A stretch of 62,000 bases of DNA from Zygnema cylindricum (GCA_037447655.1 JBBHKE010001954.1:143941-205940); one strand, 5' to 3'. Counted from the stretch's first letter, positions 25,444-39,147 are shown. Translations and numbers: made by a program. Notes: generated from the sequence alone by a model not told the origin.

Positions 25444-25663
25444 TACACCGTTTATCGCTATTAGTGTTAATTATTTTTACGCCACTTAAAACTTCTTTTC
25501 TACGTACACACTCGTTCGATTTGAATTTGAAACCACCATTAAAAAGCGTAGAACATTACCTTTCAATTGCAACCGTCAGATCCACAATCTGACATGTGTG
25601 TACGAAGAAAAGATGTTTTAACAAACGAAAAAAACATTAACAGTAATAGCGATTCACGGTATA
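25444..25663. mobile_element. TA-MITE, short
   Basis: Ends TACACCGTTTATCGCTATTA and TAATAGCGATTCACGGTATA, 220 bp. Confidence 0.65.
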
Positions 25664-26092
25664 CTCGTAACTCTATTTCGTCACACTATTTTTGGAGACG
25701 CTCTTTCGTCACGCGAAAAAACAGGAACCCAAAAAAATGAGTTGGTGTAAAAGACAAGCGTCTGCAAAGAGTACAGAAGTTGTGTTGCACGATCACATGG
25801 TACGCACGTACATGGTACGCAAATGAAAATTTGAAATTAAAATTGATCGGTGTGAAAAATCTTTGACGATTTTCAACATCCCTGGGTTAACTTACGTGGT
25901 GCCACTCAATGTACAATTACATAATTTCCTGATGGAACATAGGCCACACTGGGACTTATTATATATAGTACAGGGTGGGACTCTCTTTTCGGTGTGGACA
26001 CAGTGACACAAGGTTTTCTTTAACTACTGGCCCTCGTAACCAACCTAGGCTGTACTGTTGTTACTGCATGGCTCACATATATTCTAGGCTTA

Positions 26093-27407
26093 GGGTAACC
26101 TTCCATCAGGCGAAAAGCGGGGTTGTTTACTGGAAAAAGTACCTTTCCGTATTAGGCCGTACTGTTTTTTTTTTTTTTTACAAAAGATGTTTACTAAAAG
26201 TTCGTTAAGATTCTCCATACTTTTTGGCGAAAACTCCCACCGTCCGATTTTGAATTCTCGACGCAAACGCCCCTTCAATCTAGTACCTGGCGAGTCTCCT
26301 CCGACTGTCCTCAGAGGAGAGTTAGCGATTACAGGACGCGTGTATTGGACCACTTGTAAATTCAGCGTCAATCCACGACGGGCGTGAAGTTGTAAAGTTA
26401 CATGTGGCAAATGGCGTGTACCTTCTGACTTAAAAAAACCACCCTGCTCGACGACAAAATCTTGGTCACCGGACATCCTGTCACGCCTCCTTCATGGTAC
26501 AGCGATAATACATTCACCTACAAACGGTACATTCTTGGACATTTGTACCATAGTTCAAAAGTAGGCGTTTTTATGGTAGGTCTTTGGTAGGCACACAAAA
26601 CTTAGCACTAAACTCAAGTAGAGTAGGCATAATGTATGGGTGTTCGTTGTGGACACTCTTGTACGGACGTACGAACCTGACGTATGATCATAGTTCATCG
26701 CACGCCGACGGACGAAATTTTTTAGCGAACTAAAACACGCGGACGTTCAAAATTGCAGACGCTAATATAACAGATAGTCCTATCGTAAATTGTATTATGG
26801 GCTTTTCATGTGATCTTCTTAGATCACTACTTTGATCAGAGACCGTCCGATCGTTTGAATCTAACGGCTTAAAATTTTTTTACCTCAAAACTCACAGAAA
26901 TTGTTTTTTTGTCCAATTTTTTTTCAATATTTAGACATGACGTTTAATTCTCTATCGATCGATGTGCAACTCAACCCTGTAACTATTTTTTTTCATTTTT
27001 CGACCAATACAATATGGGTCTTAAGGGCATATTGTATGTTTGCATACAATAGGCATATTGTATGGGCCTATTTTCACCTACTTTTGAACTATGATTTGTA
27101 CGAACTTTAATTTTGCAACGGTTTTCGTGGCCGTTGGTACGACGACTACCCTAAGAACGTTCAAATTGTACATTAGCGTGACGCTACTAGATGTTTTAAT
27201 CGGCGTCTGACGTACACATACGCAGCTCACGATTTTGTCCTTTTCCAAATGATGATTATTCCCGGGCGGCTCAACAGGAACCTACGTGGTACCACTCGCA
27301 ATCTTACACCTCATTCACTGGCACGACCTGATGGAAGGGTGTTACAAATTTTACTCCCAGTAAACGTGTTCGTACGATTACTGGGAACGCCTGATGGAAG
27401 GTTACCC
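26093..27407. mobile_element. Harbinger-like non-autonomous element, GGGTAACC ends
   Basis: A 1,315-bp unit with inverted ends GGGTAACCTTCCATCAGGC and GCCTGATGGAAGGTTACCC. TTA flanks both sides (26090-26092, 27408-27410), fitting PIF/Harbinger. A hAT-like element (26549-27093) is inserted inside. A related left end, GGGTACAATTCCTTCAGCCG, occurs at 61123. Confidence 0.75.
26549..27093. mobile_element. hAT-like MITE with perfect 8-bp TSD
   Basis: A 545-bp unit with ends CATAGTTCAAAAGTAGG and CCTACTTTTGAACTATG. It is flanked by ATTTGTAC on both sides (26541-26548 and 27094-27101). Same family as the larger, oppositely oriented copy at 59700-61064. Confidence 0.85.
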
Positions 27408-27410
27408 TTA

Positions 27411-29090
27411 TTTAATGTGCGAAGTACGTTCAACAGGCGTATTTGCGTACCCACGATCCGATCTCGCATAAAAGCTTCCTTTCCAGAAGTTTCTGCAACA
27501 AACAGGCTGTCCAAGTTTGCCTCAAGTCAGGTTTTACTGGATATGAGATTCGTGCTCCGTTGTTTCATTAGTCCACGTGTGCGCGATTTATTGCTCTCTC
27601 CACTTTGACCTCTGGAGAGTTTATTGCGGCATTGCGACAGCTTGAGCTTCGGGCCTTAACAAAATCCAGCCTCCATTGGCCCATCCTATGCGCGCGCCCT
27701 TTTGTGGGCTGAAACGAGTTGAAATCGAATAAAATCCAGCAATTCCGGTCGAAAAAATGGCAGATCTGACGGTTAAAGATCATCCTTTAAGTGCCCGTGG
27801 GATAACTGGATCCGTCGATTATCCTGTTGTGTTACAGGGAAATCAGTAATCATTGTGAGATTTCACGCTTTCATGTGACACTGAGTCGGGATTTGCTGCG
27901 GTGATTAACCGTACTATTCTGACAAATCACTGGGTAAAACAAAAACTTGACGCCGGCTGGCAGTCGTCGTCACATGCGACGAAAACTGGTATTGGATATG
28001 GCTCCGCTGTTCGCGGCGGATTTTCCGTCAAATCATCTGCGTATCGAAAAATACGAAATATCCATTGGTCAGTCAACTGCAAACTGAATGAGAGGGTCCA
28101 CTGGGTACACTTTTGCGCCAAAAGTTTCGAAAAAGACATTATACAGGGGGACAGATGATTTGACAAAAGGCTGTACGGATTTGTAGGCTACGGATTTGTA
28201 CGCTATCTCTTAGTTGTCCACTTAGATTTTGTGCAGTCCGAGGCGGCCCCGTGAATTCAAGTGTGGGGCATTCGGACAAAACTATTCTGAAAGAGTGCGA
28301 AAAGTGCGGAAGTGTACCGGCATTATGCCGTATTATACTAGTACGGTCTTCTCCGTGTTGATCGGTACGGGATCCGGCATGGAGACGGTCAAATAAATAG
28401 AGTTGAAATTCCCATCGGATTTATCCAAGGGCCACTGCTGACGAGATTCAATTAATGCCCTAAGATTCTGTTCTTAAAAATTTAGACAATACCGCGAAAG
28501 CCCCTTTCTTCCCTTTTACGAACCGTTATTTTAAAAACCAATCTGACTCTACGCTGACGTCATCCGATGCCAAAGCTGAGGTGTCTTGACAGCACCGGGG
28601 CCAGTCCACTCTAGTTCAAACGGCTGTTTCTATTGGCTCAAAATTTGAAAAGCATAAACCGGTATTAATGCAAAGATCAATTAAGTGGCTCAAAATAATC
28701 CACGTCATTTAGTCACGATTTAGCGTAGTCAGCTCTAATAAAGAGCCTAGCTTCCATGCCTATGGGCTGTATACTGTATTACCGTTTCTTCCGTTTAATA
28801 TTGTACGAATTGTAACTCAAAGCGAACGTGCGTACGATAAAGCCGCACGTTACGCCTCCGAGATCCCGAACATTTACGGATTTACCGAAGCTGACAAACC
28901 AGAATGACGAAGATTGCGATTCGGGAGGTTCGGCAACCGCTGTCCTACAATCTCACGACAGACCCGCTGTACGGATGACTAAAGATTTGTGTACGGTTCG
29001 GCGTTCCCGCCAAGCCACGTGCTGCGCTCCCTGAAGTCCGCTCGCACTTACAATTAATGCGACGTGCCACCTGGCAGACCGCGCAGTCGC
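27411..29090. other. Intergenic, no gene recognised
   Basis: Moderate GC, several short frames on both strands, none resembling a known protein and no clear element ends. Two TGACGTCA/TGACGTCATC-like motifs (for example near 28555) could be bZIP sites upstream of the LRR gene, but this is speculative. Confidence 0.35.
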
Positions 29091-29101
29091 CAGGTTCCAC
29101 A

Positions 29102-29109
29102 TATAAATA
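29102..29109 (+). promoter_or_regulatory. Candidate TATA box for the LRR gene
   Basis: TATAAATA sits in a GC-rich setting about 1.6 kb before the first LRR-type exon recognised. It is the only clean TATA motif between the intergenic region and the gene. The transcription start is not proven. Confidence 0.35.
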
Positions 29110-31120
29110 GAACACTGGAGCGCGCTTCTTCTGGAATTACTGTACTATACTGTACGCTTCCCGCCAATCTTTTCTGTTTGAGAATAGAAGAATACAAAGG
29201 AAAAAAATAAGTATATGTATTAAAAAAAAATAGAGAAAAGGAGAGATTTTTTTTTTTTTTTTTTGTGTCGCGCGATCCGAGGTTCGAGCCGGCGTCCGAG
29301 GAATAGTAACAGTAATAATTGTAAGGAAAGAGGGGGGGGGGGGGAGAGGGAGGAGAAGTAGGGCATTTGGGGAGGGGAGGGAAGGGAATTAAATGAAATT
29401 TTAGTTGAGTTGGGTGGATTGTTTTCAGGGAAGATTTTTATTGTTGTTATTACTTATTATTATCGTTATTATTATTACTACTGGGAAATTTTGAGGTAGA
29501 AAAGAGGGTCATTAGAGTAGGTTTTGGCGGGAGAAAAACCGTTTTTTGTTGGGGAAAAATGTTTTTTTGAGGGACTTGGAAGAGAGGAGAGAGAGGGGAG
29601 AGAGGGGAGAGAGGGAGAGGAATTTGATTACAAAGGTATTTTATTCTAGGTGAAAATTTTGATTTGGATGGTCATTTTATTTTTGGTGAAAATAAAGGGA
29701 TTACTAAGGAGAGTTTTGGGGAGGAAATTGGGTTTTTTTTAAGTGATTTTGAGGTACTAAAACCATTTTTTTTTCTTGATTTTTTTTCATTTTTTATTTC
29801 CTCTTATTGGACTTGTAATCGTGGGATTTTTTGTTGGGGGGATTTCCTTGAAAATAAAACTGATTGTTTTGGTGATTTTGAAAAAAAATGATTTTTATAT
29901 TTTTATTCGGGTGAAAATTTTGATTTTTATGGCTAAAGTTGGAAAGAAATAGGGTTTTTTTTTTTCTTATGAAAGAAGGAAATGTAAAAAATTTGAAATG
30001 AAAAAAACTGTTAAAAAGTAGAAATGTGTTTTTTTGGGGGGGAAAAGGAGATTATAAAGAAATTTCTTGGAAAGTAATTGATTTTTTTAGGGTGTAGGGG
30101 GAAACTAAATATTAATGTGATTTTATTGGATTTTATGGAATTTTAAGAAGATTAAAAAAAAAAAAGAACAAACGCACAAACAAACAAACAACCAAGAAAA
30201 AAAAACTGACATATTTTTTTGTTTGATTTTTCAGGGGAAAGGAAAAAAAAACCCTCGCATATCTCCGTTTTCCTGCGATTGTCCACACTATTTCTGGTGC
30301 GGATTTTCAAAAGAGGACTCTTTTTTTCCTTGTTTGAAGTGAAGCCTGAGCCAATCGTGCGGCGCCAGGTGGCAGGCAGTGATGACGTCAGCAAGAGAAG
30401 CGATGGTTTCTTCTTCTCTGCCGAGAACAAGTGAGTGGCAGGCAGAGGTCTGAGACTGGAAGGAAAACGCAGAGGAGGATCCCTCGGCCCTCCCTCCTCT
30501 CCCTCTCTTTCTCCCTCCTCTCCCTCCTTTTCTGGCCTTCCCTGTCCTCGACCGCTGGCAGATCTCCTGTCCACTTTTTTCATCCCAACTAAAATTTGAT
30601 ATTCAAATTCCAGTAGTTATTCGTTTTTCCACGTTTATTCTCCGTCTTATACCCAATTTAAACCCTATTTGTGCCCTATTTATGCCCTATATTGAGCGAA
30701 GAATTGGGGTGCATTGTGGTGCAGAGATAGTTCTTATGGATTTGAAGGGAGGACTGAGGGGGGCGGGGATAAGTGGGTGGAATCTTTCTTTGAGGAATTG
30801 TACCCAATTTAAAGGGGTAAAGTGCAACGATCTTGGGAGAATCACCGAATTGTGAGTTTCCGTTTTTTCGATTTTTTTTCCACACACACACATACATATG
30901 TTTATGTGTATACCATAAATAGTGTGTATAAGATCATAGATTCAGGGATTTGGAGGTTTGGGAAAATGGATTTGAATATTTGTTTAGTGTTGCTTTATTT
31001 GTTTATTTGTTTTTTTTTTAATAATTGTTTTTTTTTTTGTCTTCCAGGGTACTCTCCAGGCAAGGTCTGAGTGGGAGTCTCAGGCAGTCCATTGGGAACC
31101 TTTCCTTCCTCAACGTATTG

Positions 31121-31195
31121 TAAGGCGTCTCTCCCTCCCCTCCCTCTCCTCTTTTCCTCCCTCCCTCCCCTCTCTCTCTCTCTCCCTTTTTTTCA
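31121..31195 (+). repeat. CT-rich tract after a splice donor
   Basis: CTCCCTCCC/CTCTCTC pyrimidine tract beginning a few bases after the donor of the LRR exon ending at 31119. Confidence 0.85.
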
Positions 31196-32836
31196 GATTT
31201 TTCATCTACTGCTTTGGTTACCAACCCTTCTTTTTTATCAATTTGTTTTTTTTCAACCTTTTCTTCATCGACTTTTTTTTCATCCACTTTTTTTTTTATC
31301 GCTTTTTTTTTCTTTGACCCTTTTCTTTTACCCACTGTTTCGACTAACTTTTTCCAGCCGACTTTCGTTGACTTTGTTTGACTTTCAGAGACTTGAAAAA
31401 AAATAAACTTTCGGGAGAGATTCCGTGGACCATTATCAAATGCAAAACTCTTTTTAATTTGTGAGTTACCTCTATTATACTTTTTTTTAACTTTTTAATT
31501 TGCCAGTTTTAACCTTTTCCAGCTTTTTAGCTTTTTTTAGCTTTTTGAACTTTTTTTGAACTTTTTTTAACTTTTTAAGTTTGTCAGTTTCATCTCTTTT
31601 TAACTTTTTTTTTAAGTTTTTAAAATTTTTAATTTGTCAGTTTTACTCTTTTATCTTTTTGATTTGTGAGCTTAAACTCTTTTTAATTCTGTAACTTCCT
31701 AATTCCTGAGTTTTACTTGTTTGACTTTGTAACGTGACAGAAAAAGACAAAAGTGGGAAAAAAACAAATTTAACCCACAAAAACTACCGTCAAAAATTAC
31801 AAGGAAAATACAAAAATCACAAAAATCATATTTGGTCAAAAAGTGACCAAAATGGGAAAATGACAAATTTTACACACAAACGTATTTTTGGTAAAAAAGG
31901 ACAAACTTGGGAAGCAAACAAATTTAGCCGATATAAAATAAATAAATAATTTATTTGGTCGTTGGGGGATGGAGGGATACAGAGATCTCTCTTATAACGA
32001 ATTTACAGGAGTTCTACCTCGAATGGACAAATTAAATAAACTTTGGATATTGTGAGTTTATCAAAACCCAAAAAAATAAAATTATAGTAATTTTGCCACG
32101 ATTTGACAAGTTAAACAAACTTTGAGTATAGTATATATATCAAAACCCCATTTTTTTTTTTTAAGGAAAATGAAAACATAAGGAAAAGGAGGCTTTTTTT
32201 TTGTTTTTTTTCTATTTTGAATTTTTTTTAGTGTGGATGGTTGAGGGATTTTATTTATTAGTTTTATGAAAAAAAACGGAATATAAATTAATTTTGGGTG
32301 TTGTGGTAAAACCTAAAAACTGACAAAATAAAGTTAACAAATGTGAATATAAAAGGGGATCGGGGGAATAGGGAAGAGGGGAAGCGGGGCAAAGTGGGAA
32401 TAAGGAAAAGAGGTTTTTTTTTTTTTGAATTATTGATGATTTAGGACTCCAAATTAATATTAAAAGATGGGTGAAAAGAGAAGGACGAAGAAAGGAAAGT
32501 GTTTTGCTTTTCCTTTTCTGTGGATGATTTTCATTTGTTTTTTGTTTGCTTTCTTGTCTTTTCTCTTTTTTTTTTTTTTTTCGGAAAAACAGAAATGTCC
32601 ATTTAAATAAATTTAAAGGGGAGATTCCGGAAAAAATTGGAGATATGGCAAATCTTTAAACTTTGTGAGTAAAAAAAAATTTTTTTTTTTTTTTATTATC
32701 ATTAATATTGTTAAAAAACCGTTCGTTTTTTCAATAAGGAAAAGCTTTTTTCTTTCTTCTGAAAAAAATAAAAATAAATGAAAATAAGTTTTTTTATTTG
32801 AAAAAAAAGGTAAATCTTTTTTGGAAAAAAGTTTTT

Positions 32837-32952
32837 GTTTTGGAGGAAAGCTTATATTTTTCCTTTTTTAAAGGATTGTTATTTTTTGAGGATTGTTTTG
32901 GAGGAAAGCTTATATTTTTCCTTTTTTAAAGGATTGTTATTTTTTGAGGAAA
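32837..32952 (+). repeat. 58-bp tandem duplication
   Basis: Two copies in a row, each beginning GTTTTGGAGGAAAGCTTATA, in an LRR-gene intron. Confidence 0.9.
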
Positions 32953-33435
32953 GCTTTTCCTTTTAAAAATTTCTCTATTCAAGAAAATAAAATAAAATTA
33001 TACACTAATAGAGTTTGACTTTTTTAATAGCTAATATCGCATTTAACTTTTAAAAATTAAATATAGTAAAATTTTTTATTTTTTATTTTTATTCATAATT
33101 AATTTTTAAGTATTGAGGAAGCTAAACTCTTTCTGTAAGCTCTACACTTTCTCTCCTTTTCTTTGGTATTTATTAAATAATCATGCAATTTTAAGAAATA
33201 TAAATATGAATATAAGTACTAATATAATTGTACATACTCGTTTTTTTTTTTTTTTTTTTTTTAGTTTCCCTTTTTTTTGTTTATTTTGAACTGAAGCAAC
33301 TTTTTTTCTTTCCCTTTTTTATTTGTTTGATTTCTTGTTAATCTTTTAACGGAAACAGAGACTTGTCCAAAAACCATTTGTCAGGAGTCGTGCCTCCCTC
33401 GATAAGCAATTTAAAGAATCTTCAGTTTGTGTGAG

Positions 33436-33825
<390 letters not shown>

Positions 33826-34054
33826 CCTATCTGTGTCCTATTCTCCCCTAAAGGGAAGCCTCTCCTCTGTCTCTCGCCTTCCCTCGTCTTTCAAATATGG
33901 GAATGTCACCATTAAAAAAATTCTCACATGTTCTTTTCCCCTTTTTTTTTTTTTTTGGAATCTGCCCGTGGCAGATATTTGAATGAGAATTATTTCACAG
34001 GACCTCTCCCTGTCATCAATTCCACACAGCTCTTTATCCTGTAAGTTCTCCTTT

Positions 34055-34057
<3 letters not shown>

Positions 34058-34128
<71 letters not shown>

Positions 34129-34144
34129 CCCCCCTCTCTCTCTC
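34058..34144 (+). repeat. (CT)n microsatellite
   Basis: Begins about 18 bases after the donor of the exon ending at 34040. Confidence 0.95.
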
Positions 34145-34284
34145 GATTTCCCCTCCTGTCCCTTCTTTCTCCTCCTAGTAACTAAAAATCAAAGCAAGCA
34201 ATCCATACATGAAAGTCACAATCTCAGAAAAAATAAAAAAAGAGAAACATCACCTTTACCTTTTCATAGGATGAAAATAAAACC

Positions 34285-34535
34285 AGAGAGAGGGAAAGAG
34301 AGAGGGAGCGAGAGAGGGAGAGAGTGGGAGAGAGGGAAAGAGAGAGAGGGAAAGAGAGAGGGAAAGAGTGGGAGAGTGGGAAAGAGAGGGAGAGAGGGAA
34401 AGAGAGAGGGAAAGAAAGTGGGAAAAAGAGGGAAAGAGATGAAGAAAGAGGGAGAGAGCGGGAGAGAAGGAAAAGAGGGAAAAAGCGAGAGAAAGAGAAA
34501 AAGAGCGGGAAAGATAGAAAGGGAGAGAGAAAAAA
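34285..34535 (+). repeat. GA-rich simple repeat
   Basis: GAGAGGGAAAGA-type purine tract in the same intron as the preceding CT tract, so the two together could fold back on each other. It is followed by CAACC repeats and a C-rich acceptor region. Confidence 0.9.
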
Positions 34536-35051
34536 TGAACCAACCAACCAACCCACCAACCAACCAACTCACCCCCCCTCTCCTTCCCTCCCACCCCCCC
34601 TCTCCCTCCCTCTCCCTCCCCCCCCAGCAACCTTGCCTCCAACCTCTTCACCGGCTCCCTCGTCCTCGAATTCCCCTCTCCCTTCGTCATGGCTGCCGAC
34701 TTCTCCTCCAACTTCCTCGCCGGCCCCGTCACGCTCACGCACCTGGGCGGCAAGTTTTGTCCTGTAGGGCAGGCCTCGGAAAGTGGAATTACGGAGAACT
34801 GCATAGAAGACAGCGTTTTTCCGTCGGGGTGTAGGAAGTCGCCGCAGAGGAAACGGGGGGAGTGTAAGGAGTTTTGCGGGATGGGGCAGAAGGGAGGAGC
34901 GTGTGGAGGGAAGGGAGTGTGTATGCCGAGGAAGAAGGGAGGGGGAGGGGGAGGAGGAGGAGGGTATTATTGTGAGTGTTGGACAGGGTATGTAGTGAAG
35001 AAAGGGAGCGTTGGGAATTGGACGTGTGTGAAAGGTGAGTTTGGGGTTGAA

Positions 35052-35150
35052 GGGGGGAGAGGGGAAAGGGAGGAGAGGGGAAGGGAGGGAGGGAGGAGAG
35101 GGGAAGGGAGGGGAAGGGAGGGAAGGGGAGGGGAGGGAAGGGGAGTGTTG
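35052..35150 (+). repeat. GGGA/GGGGAA purine tract
   Basis: Follows the possible donor at 35035 of the last LRR exon, again purine-only simple sequence. Confidence 0.85.
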
Positions 35151-35162
35151 CAAGTAGAATGA

Positions 35163-37642
35163 TGGCAAAGGATAAAATTGAAAGCATTGAAGAGAACAGG
35201 AGAAATGAAAAAATAAGAATACAAAGAGGAAGCAAAAGGGAGAAAAAGATTCTTTTTTTCCCCCATCGCTGTGGAAAAATAAAAGGGAGAAGATGGATGA
35301 GGGAAGTCGAGGGAAGAGGAGGGAAATGTTTGGGAAGAGGGTGTAGGAGGATTATTTTATCGTATTTGAAGAATGGGGACTGATTAGGATGGTGGTGTTG
35401 ATGGGGGTGGTGGGAGCAGTGACTTAAAAGGAAGTTGTGAAAAGGGAGGAGAGAGAAGGAAATTGGAAAATGAAATAAAGGGGGTGGAGGGAGGAGGTGC
35501 GAGAGGAAGAAGAGAACAATAATTTATTCCGTTTTGGGAGGAACCGCCCGGGTTACCATTAAATTTGTGCCACTATTATTGTGATAATATTTTTAAGTTT
35601 TACTTTTTAACTTTTTAACTTACAACTTTTTAACTTTTTTAACTTTTCAACCATTCAACTTTTAAACTTTTCAACTTTTCAGCTATTTTTTTAAAACTTT
35701 TTAACTTTATTTTTTTGTGAAGTGGTTTTTAAGTCTTTTAAATGGCAAAAGCTTGCCTCATTTTTTCAGCATTTAGCTGTGACATACAAAGCTTCGGATT
35801 GTTTTTTTCTTTTTTCTTTTTCGTTCACTTTTTTGTTTTTGGGCACTTTACTTTGTTTACAAATTCAAAAGTAAAGGTTGCAATTTTATTCGAAGTTAGG
35901 TTTACAGTTTATTTGCAGTAAAGAGGATTTTTAGAAGGATAAAGAGGATTATTTTTTGTAGTCAATCAAGGAGGAATTTTTTTCTCAAATGTAAATTAAT
36001 TTCGGTAAAATTGAATAAATTGTTAGATCGGAATCAAAATTCTATTGAAATTTAAATTTGAATATCATTTTGTCGTTACGGTTAAAATTATTTTGACTTT
36101 GTTTTGACATTTTTTATTGTCTTTTTCCGTGTGCTTATTATCACCATATTTTTCTTCGCCTTTTTTTTATTTTTAAGAAAATGAGCTAATCAGGGCATTT
36201 CCGTGAGTGTTGAAATTCTCATAGAAAAATTGGAAGCTCATTTTACTTATTGTGATTAAATGCTGTATAATTCAATTTGTTTGAGACATTTAAATCTTTG
36301 ATTTATGTTCACAAGTTACTTCTTTTCGCGGCTCGTATTCCTTTCTCACCAATTTTGATATTCATTGGAGGACAACATGAAGAACTAAAAAGACTAAATG
36401 CAATCAAATAAGTGCAGACATCTGCAGCATACATCTAAAAAAAAACAGTACAGTATGTGAAAGTTGGAGGCGGAGATCAACATCGAATAGAAAGAAGTAA
36501 CCACTGATAAACCAGCTACGTTCAAATCGGAAAAACAAATGAAATTGAAGTTCAAGGTGGGCAAAAAAAAAAACGTTCTTTGCACGTGGCTTTCTAAGCA
36601 GACGATTTATCTAGATTGCGTTAAAATTCCCACAATACTTAGGAAAGTTCACCGCAAAATTTGAAGCACCATTTCCAACCTATCGACGTTCTTCCAACAG
36701 CGCATAGTAAGTCATATGCTGAAAATTCAAAACATTGATTCATTACTCGTGTAACAAAATCCAATCGGCTGGTTTTATGAATTGCAATTCCAAACATTGC
36801 AGGAGATGGAACGGTTTATCGATACATGCGATAACCTTAAACATCGTACTACGACAACCGACTGACATTGAATGACGAGAACTAACAAATTTGTCAAAAA
36901 ACATTCAAGCCACAGATTCAACATTATCAATTATCACTGTCGAAGAAACGATACGGAAACTAATTCTGTTTCGAAGGTCAAACGACTATGTGATTGGTCA
37001 ATTGAGATAACGAGCCGGTTCCAATGGAATAGGACCACGAGAGGCTGTCGAAGATTAACTCAAAAGAATATCGGAAGTGGTAAGGATTGAACATATAGAC
37101 CTCTTATTTGCAATATTAGAAATAAGTAAGCATTTGTCCAAGCCCGGAAAGTGTTTTAGTATCAGGAAGTAAGCCAACATTGTACAGTATTGTAAAATTG
37201 CATGTACGGTAATAATTGTTAAGAGGTAAAAAAAGGTGAATGCAGGCTTTTAGTGTGGATAGCAGGAAGAGATGCAATAGGTATAACACCAGATAGAGTG
37301 GACTACTGTAGGCAAGAGAGAGAAGGAGGCCATTGTCAGTTTACTTCGTCTAGGGATGGAGAAGTAGAGGTGAGATAATTCATAATGCTCATGTCCTGTA
37401 GCAGGATTGGATATTTAGTGTGACAGCTGGCAAACTACAAGTAATGTTGTACTTTAATCAAAAAAATATAAACGTAAGCATAAAAAACGCTACAGTGGTC
37501 CAGTTCTGAGGATAAAAGCAAATGCGTTGGTACAGACTATTACTCAATAGTAGCGTTGTTCTAAGGTATGAGGTTTTGTATGACGAACCGATGAGGAGAA
37601 GCCGCCGGTACGGCTGGCGGACGTCGAAGGGGACGCCCATTG
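35163..37642. other. Intergenic, AT-rich, no gene recognised
   Basis: Contains CTTTTTAACTTTTTAA-like low-complexity sequence at 35590-35720, resembling the LRR introns at 31470-31660. No coding exon or element ends were recognised. Confidence 0.4.
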
Positions 37643-37650
37643 GGATTTGG

Positions 37651-38435
37651 TAGTGTTGTGTATCGGTAAAAAACTTATCGCGATAACACCGATACCGATA
37701 GTTATCGGTTATCGAACGGTCAGAGGTTCCGATATATCGGTCTGGGACCAACAAATTCCATATCGGCGATAACTTTTAAAAATATAGTATGCATACAATA
37801 GTACTATATAACATACTGTGTTATATAATTTTCATTATATAGCGTGGAATGCCACGTATAAGAATTTGTTCCGCGTATCTATTTAACTGAAAATCTTTAC
37901 GGACAGCGCTGCACATAAACGTCGACAAATATAAGTTAATACTTTATTGTTATAAAACTATACTATCGAAACGAAAAAAATAAAATACATTGTAAAATTT
38001 CTGAATCAAACTTTTTCCAAAAAAAGACGAACAGACTGAAAGAAGCAGACGAACACACCTGTCAGACTGCCGCCATTTCCAGACGCCATATTTTGAAAAT
38101 TCTGGCAGCAGGAATTTTGAAAACCCCCTTAAATGAGGAATAATGATGGAAAATTCGCGATTTTTTACCGGAATCGGGAGTAAGGGGGTCCGCTGCGCGT
38201 CCGGGGAATACGACGTACAGTTGCGTGTACAGGCCGTACATTTATCTGTACGGTCCGTACAGATATCGCCAATAGTTATCGTTATCGGCATTATCGCCGA
38301 TAAGTAACCGATATTATCGGCTGCTTATCGGCGATAAGACCGATGTCGATATATCGTACAAATATATCGATTATCGGGAACCCGAAAAAAGGTCCATATC
38401 GGTTATCGGTAAATCCTTACCGATACACAACACTA
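37651..38435. mobile_element. hAT-like MITE with perfect 8-bp TSD
   Basis: A 785-bp unit with ends TAGTGTTGTGTATCGGTAA and TTACCGATACACAACACTA. It is flanked by GGATTTGG on both sides (37643-37650 and 38436-38443). Subterminal parts hold dense TTATCGG/CCGATAA repeats. Same superfamily as 7502-9339 (ends TAGTGTTGGGTATCG). No transposase. Confidence 0.9.
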
Positions 38436-38538
38436 GGATTTGGAGTGGGTCAAAAGAATACGACGTTTACCTGCACATCTTTATTCGTCGTGTTAAGTAA
38501 CTTCAAATTAGTCGATTTATGAACGTACAAATTTTCAG

Positions 38539-39052
38539 TACACCGCGAATCGTAATTAGAGTAAATTACTCTAATTCGGTCGCTCGAAATTTCGACTCTA
38601 TCACGTTAAATAGAGTAAATGATTCTAATTTTTTCATTATTCTATATAAGGTAAAGTTTAATTAGCGTTTATAATTCTAGTATAGGTTCGTTTTAAATAG
38701 TGTGGATTGCGGACGACCTCCGACCGTGCAAAATTGTACTTTACTAAGTAGAAAAGTACAAATAATGATTTAATACAGGCCGTTATCATGTAACTGCGTT
38801 TTAACAAACCGCGTAGTGCAAACGTCATAGTGACGATAAACTGTACGTTTTTCCAAATTCTGTACGAATACCTTATTTACAGTGGAGGATATTAGCGTGC
38901 CAAATTACTGAAATTAGAGTACTTAAATAAATTAGAGTAAACTTCATAGTTGAAACAGCTCTATCACATAAATTAGCGTTCATTACTCTAATTTATTTTT
39001 TAAGTTTTTGTACTCTAATTTTTTCACTACTCTAATTACGATTCGCGGTGTA
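38539..39052. mobile_element. TA-MITE subfamily 2, intact ends
   Basis: A 514-bp unit with ends TACACCGCGAATCGTAATTA and TAATTACGATTCGCGGTGTA. It is the reverse complement of 3469-3958. It ends 95 bases before the tRNA-Ser at 39148. Confidence 0.9.
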
Positions 39053-39147
39053 GCTTTCTCGAATTTAATCAGTTACACACTTTTCATATACTTATAATGA
39101 AATATAAAATAATTATATATAATTTGACATGACTATACAATAAGCAA

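Noticed and set aside
26090-26476. 128-codon minus-strand ORF
   Set aside because: Lies across the end of a Harbinger-like element and shows no known protein features.
30219-30434. 71-codon ORF as the LRR start exon
   Set aside because: It ends at a plausible donor (GTGAGT), but the frame and phase do not join the LRR cap exon and no signal peptide is clear.
34224-34834. Arg/Glu- and Ser/Leu-rich frames over the GA tract
   Set aside because: Repeat artefacts overlapping the true LRR last exon.
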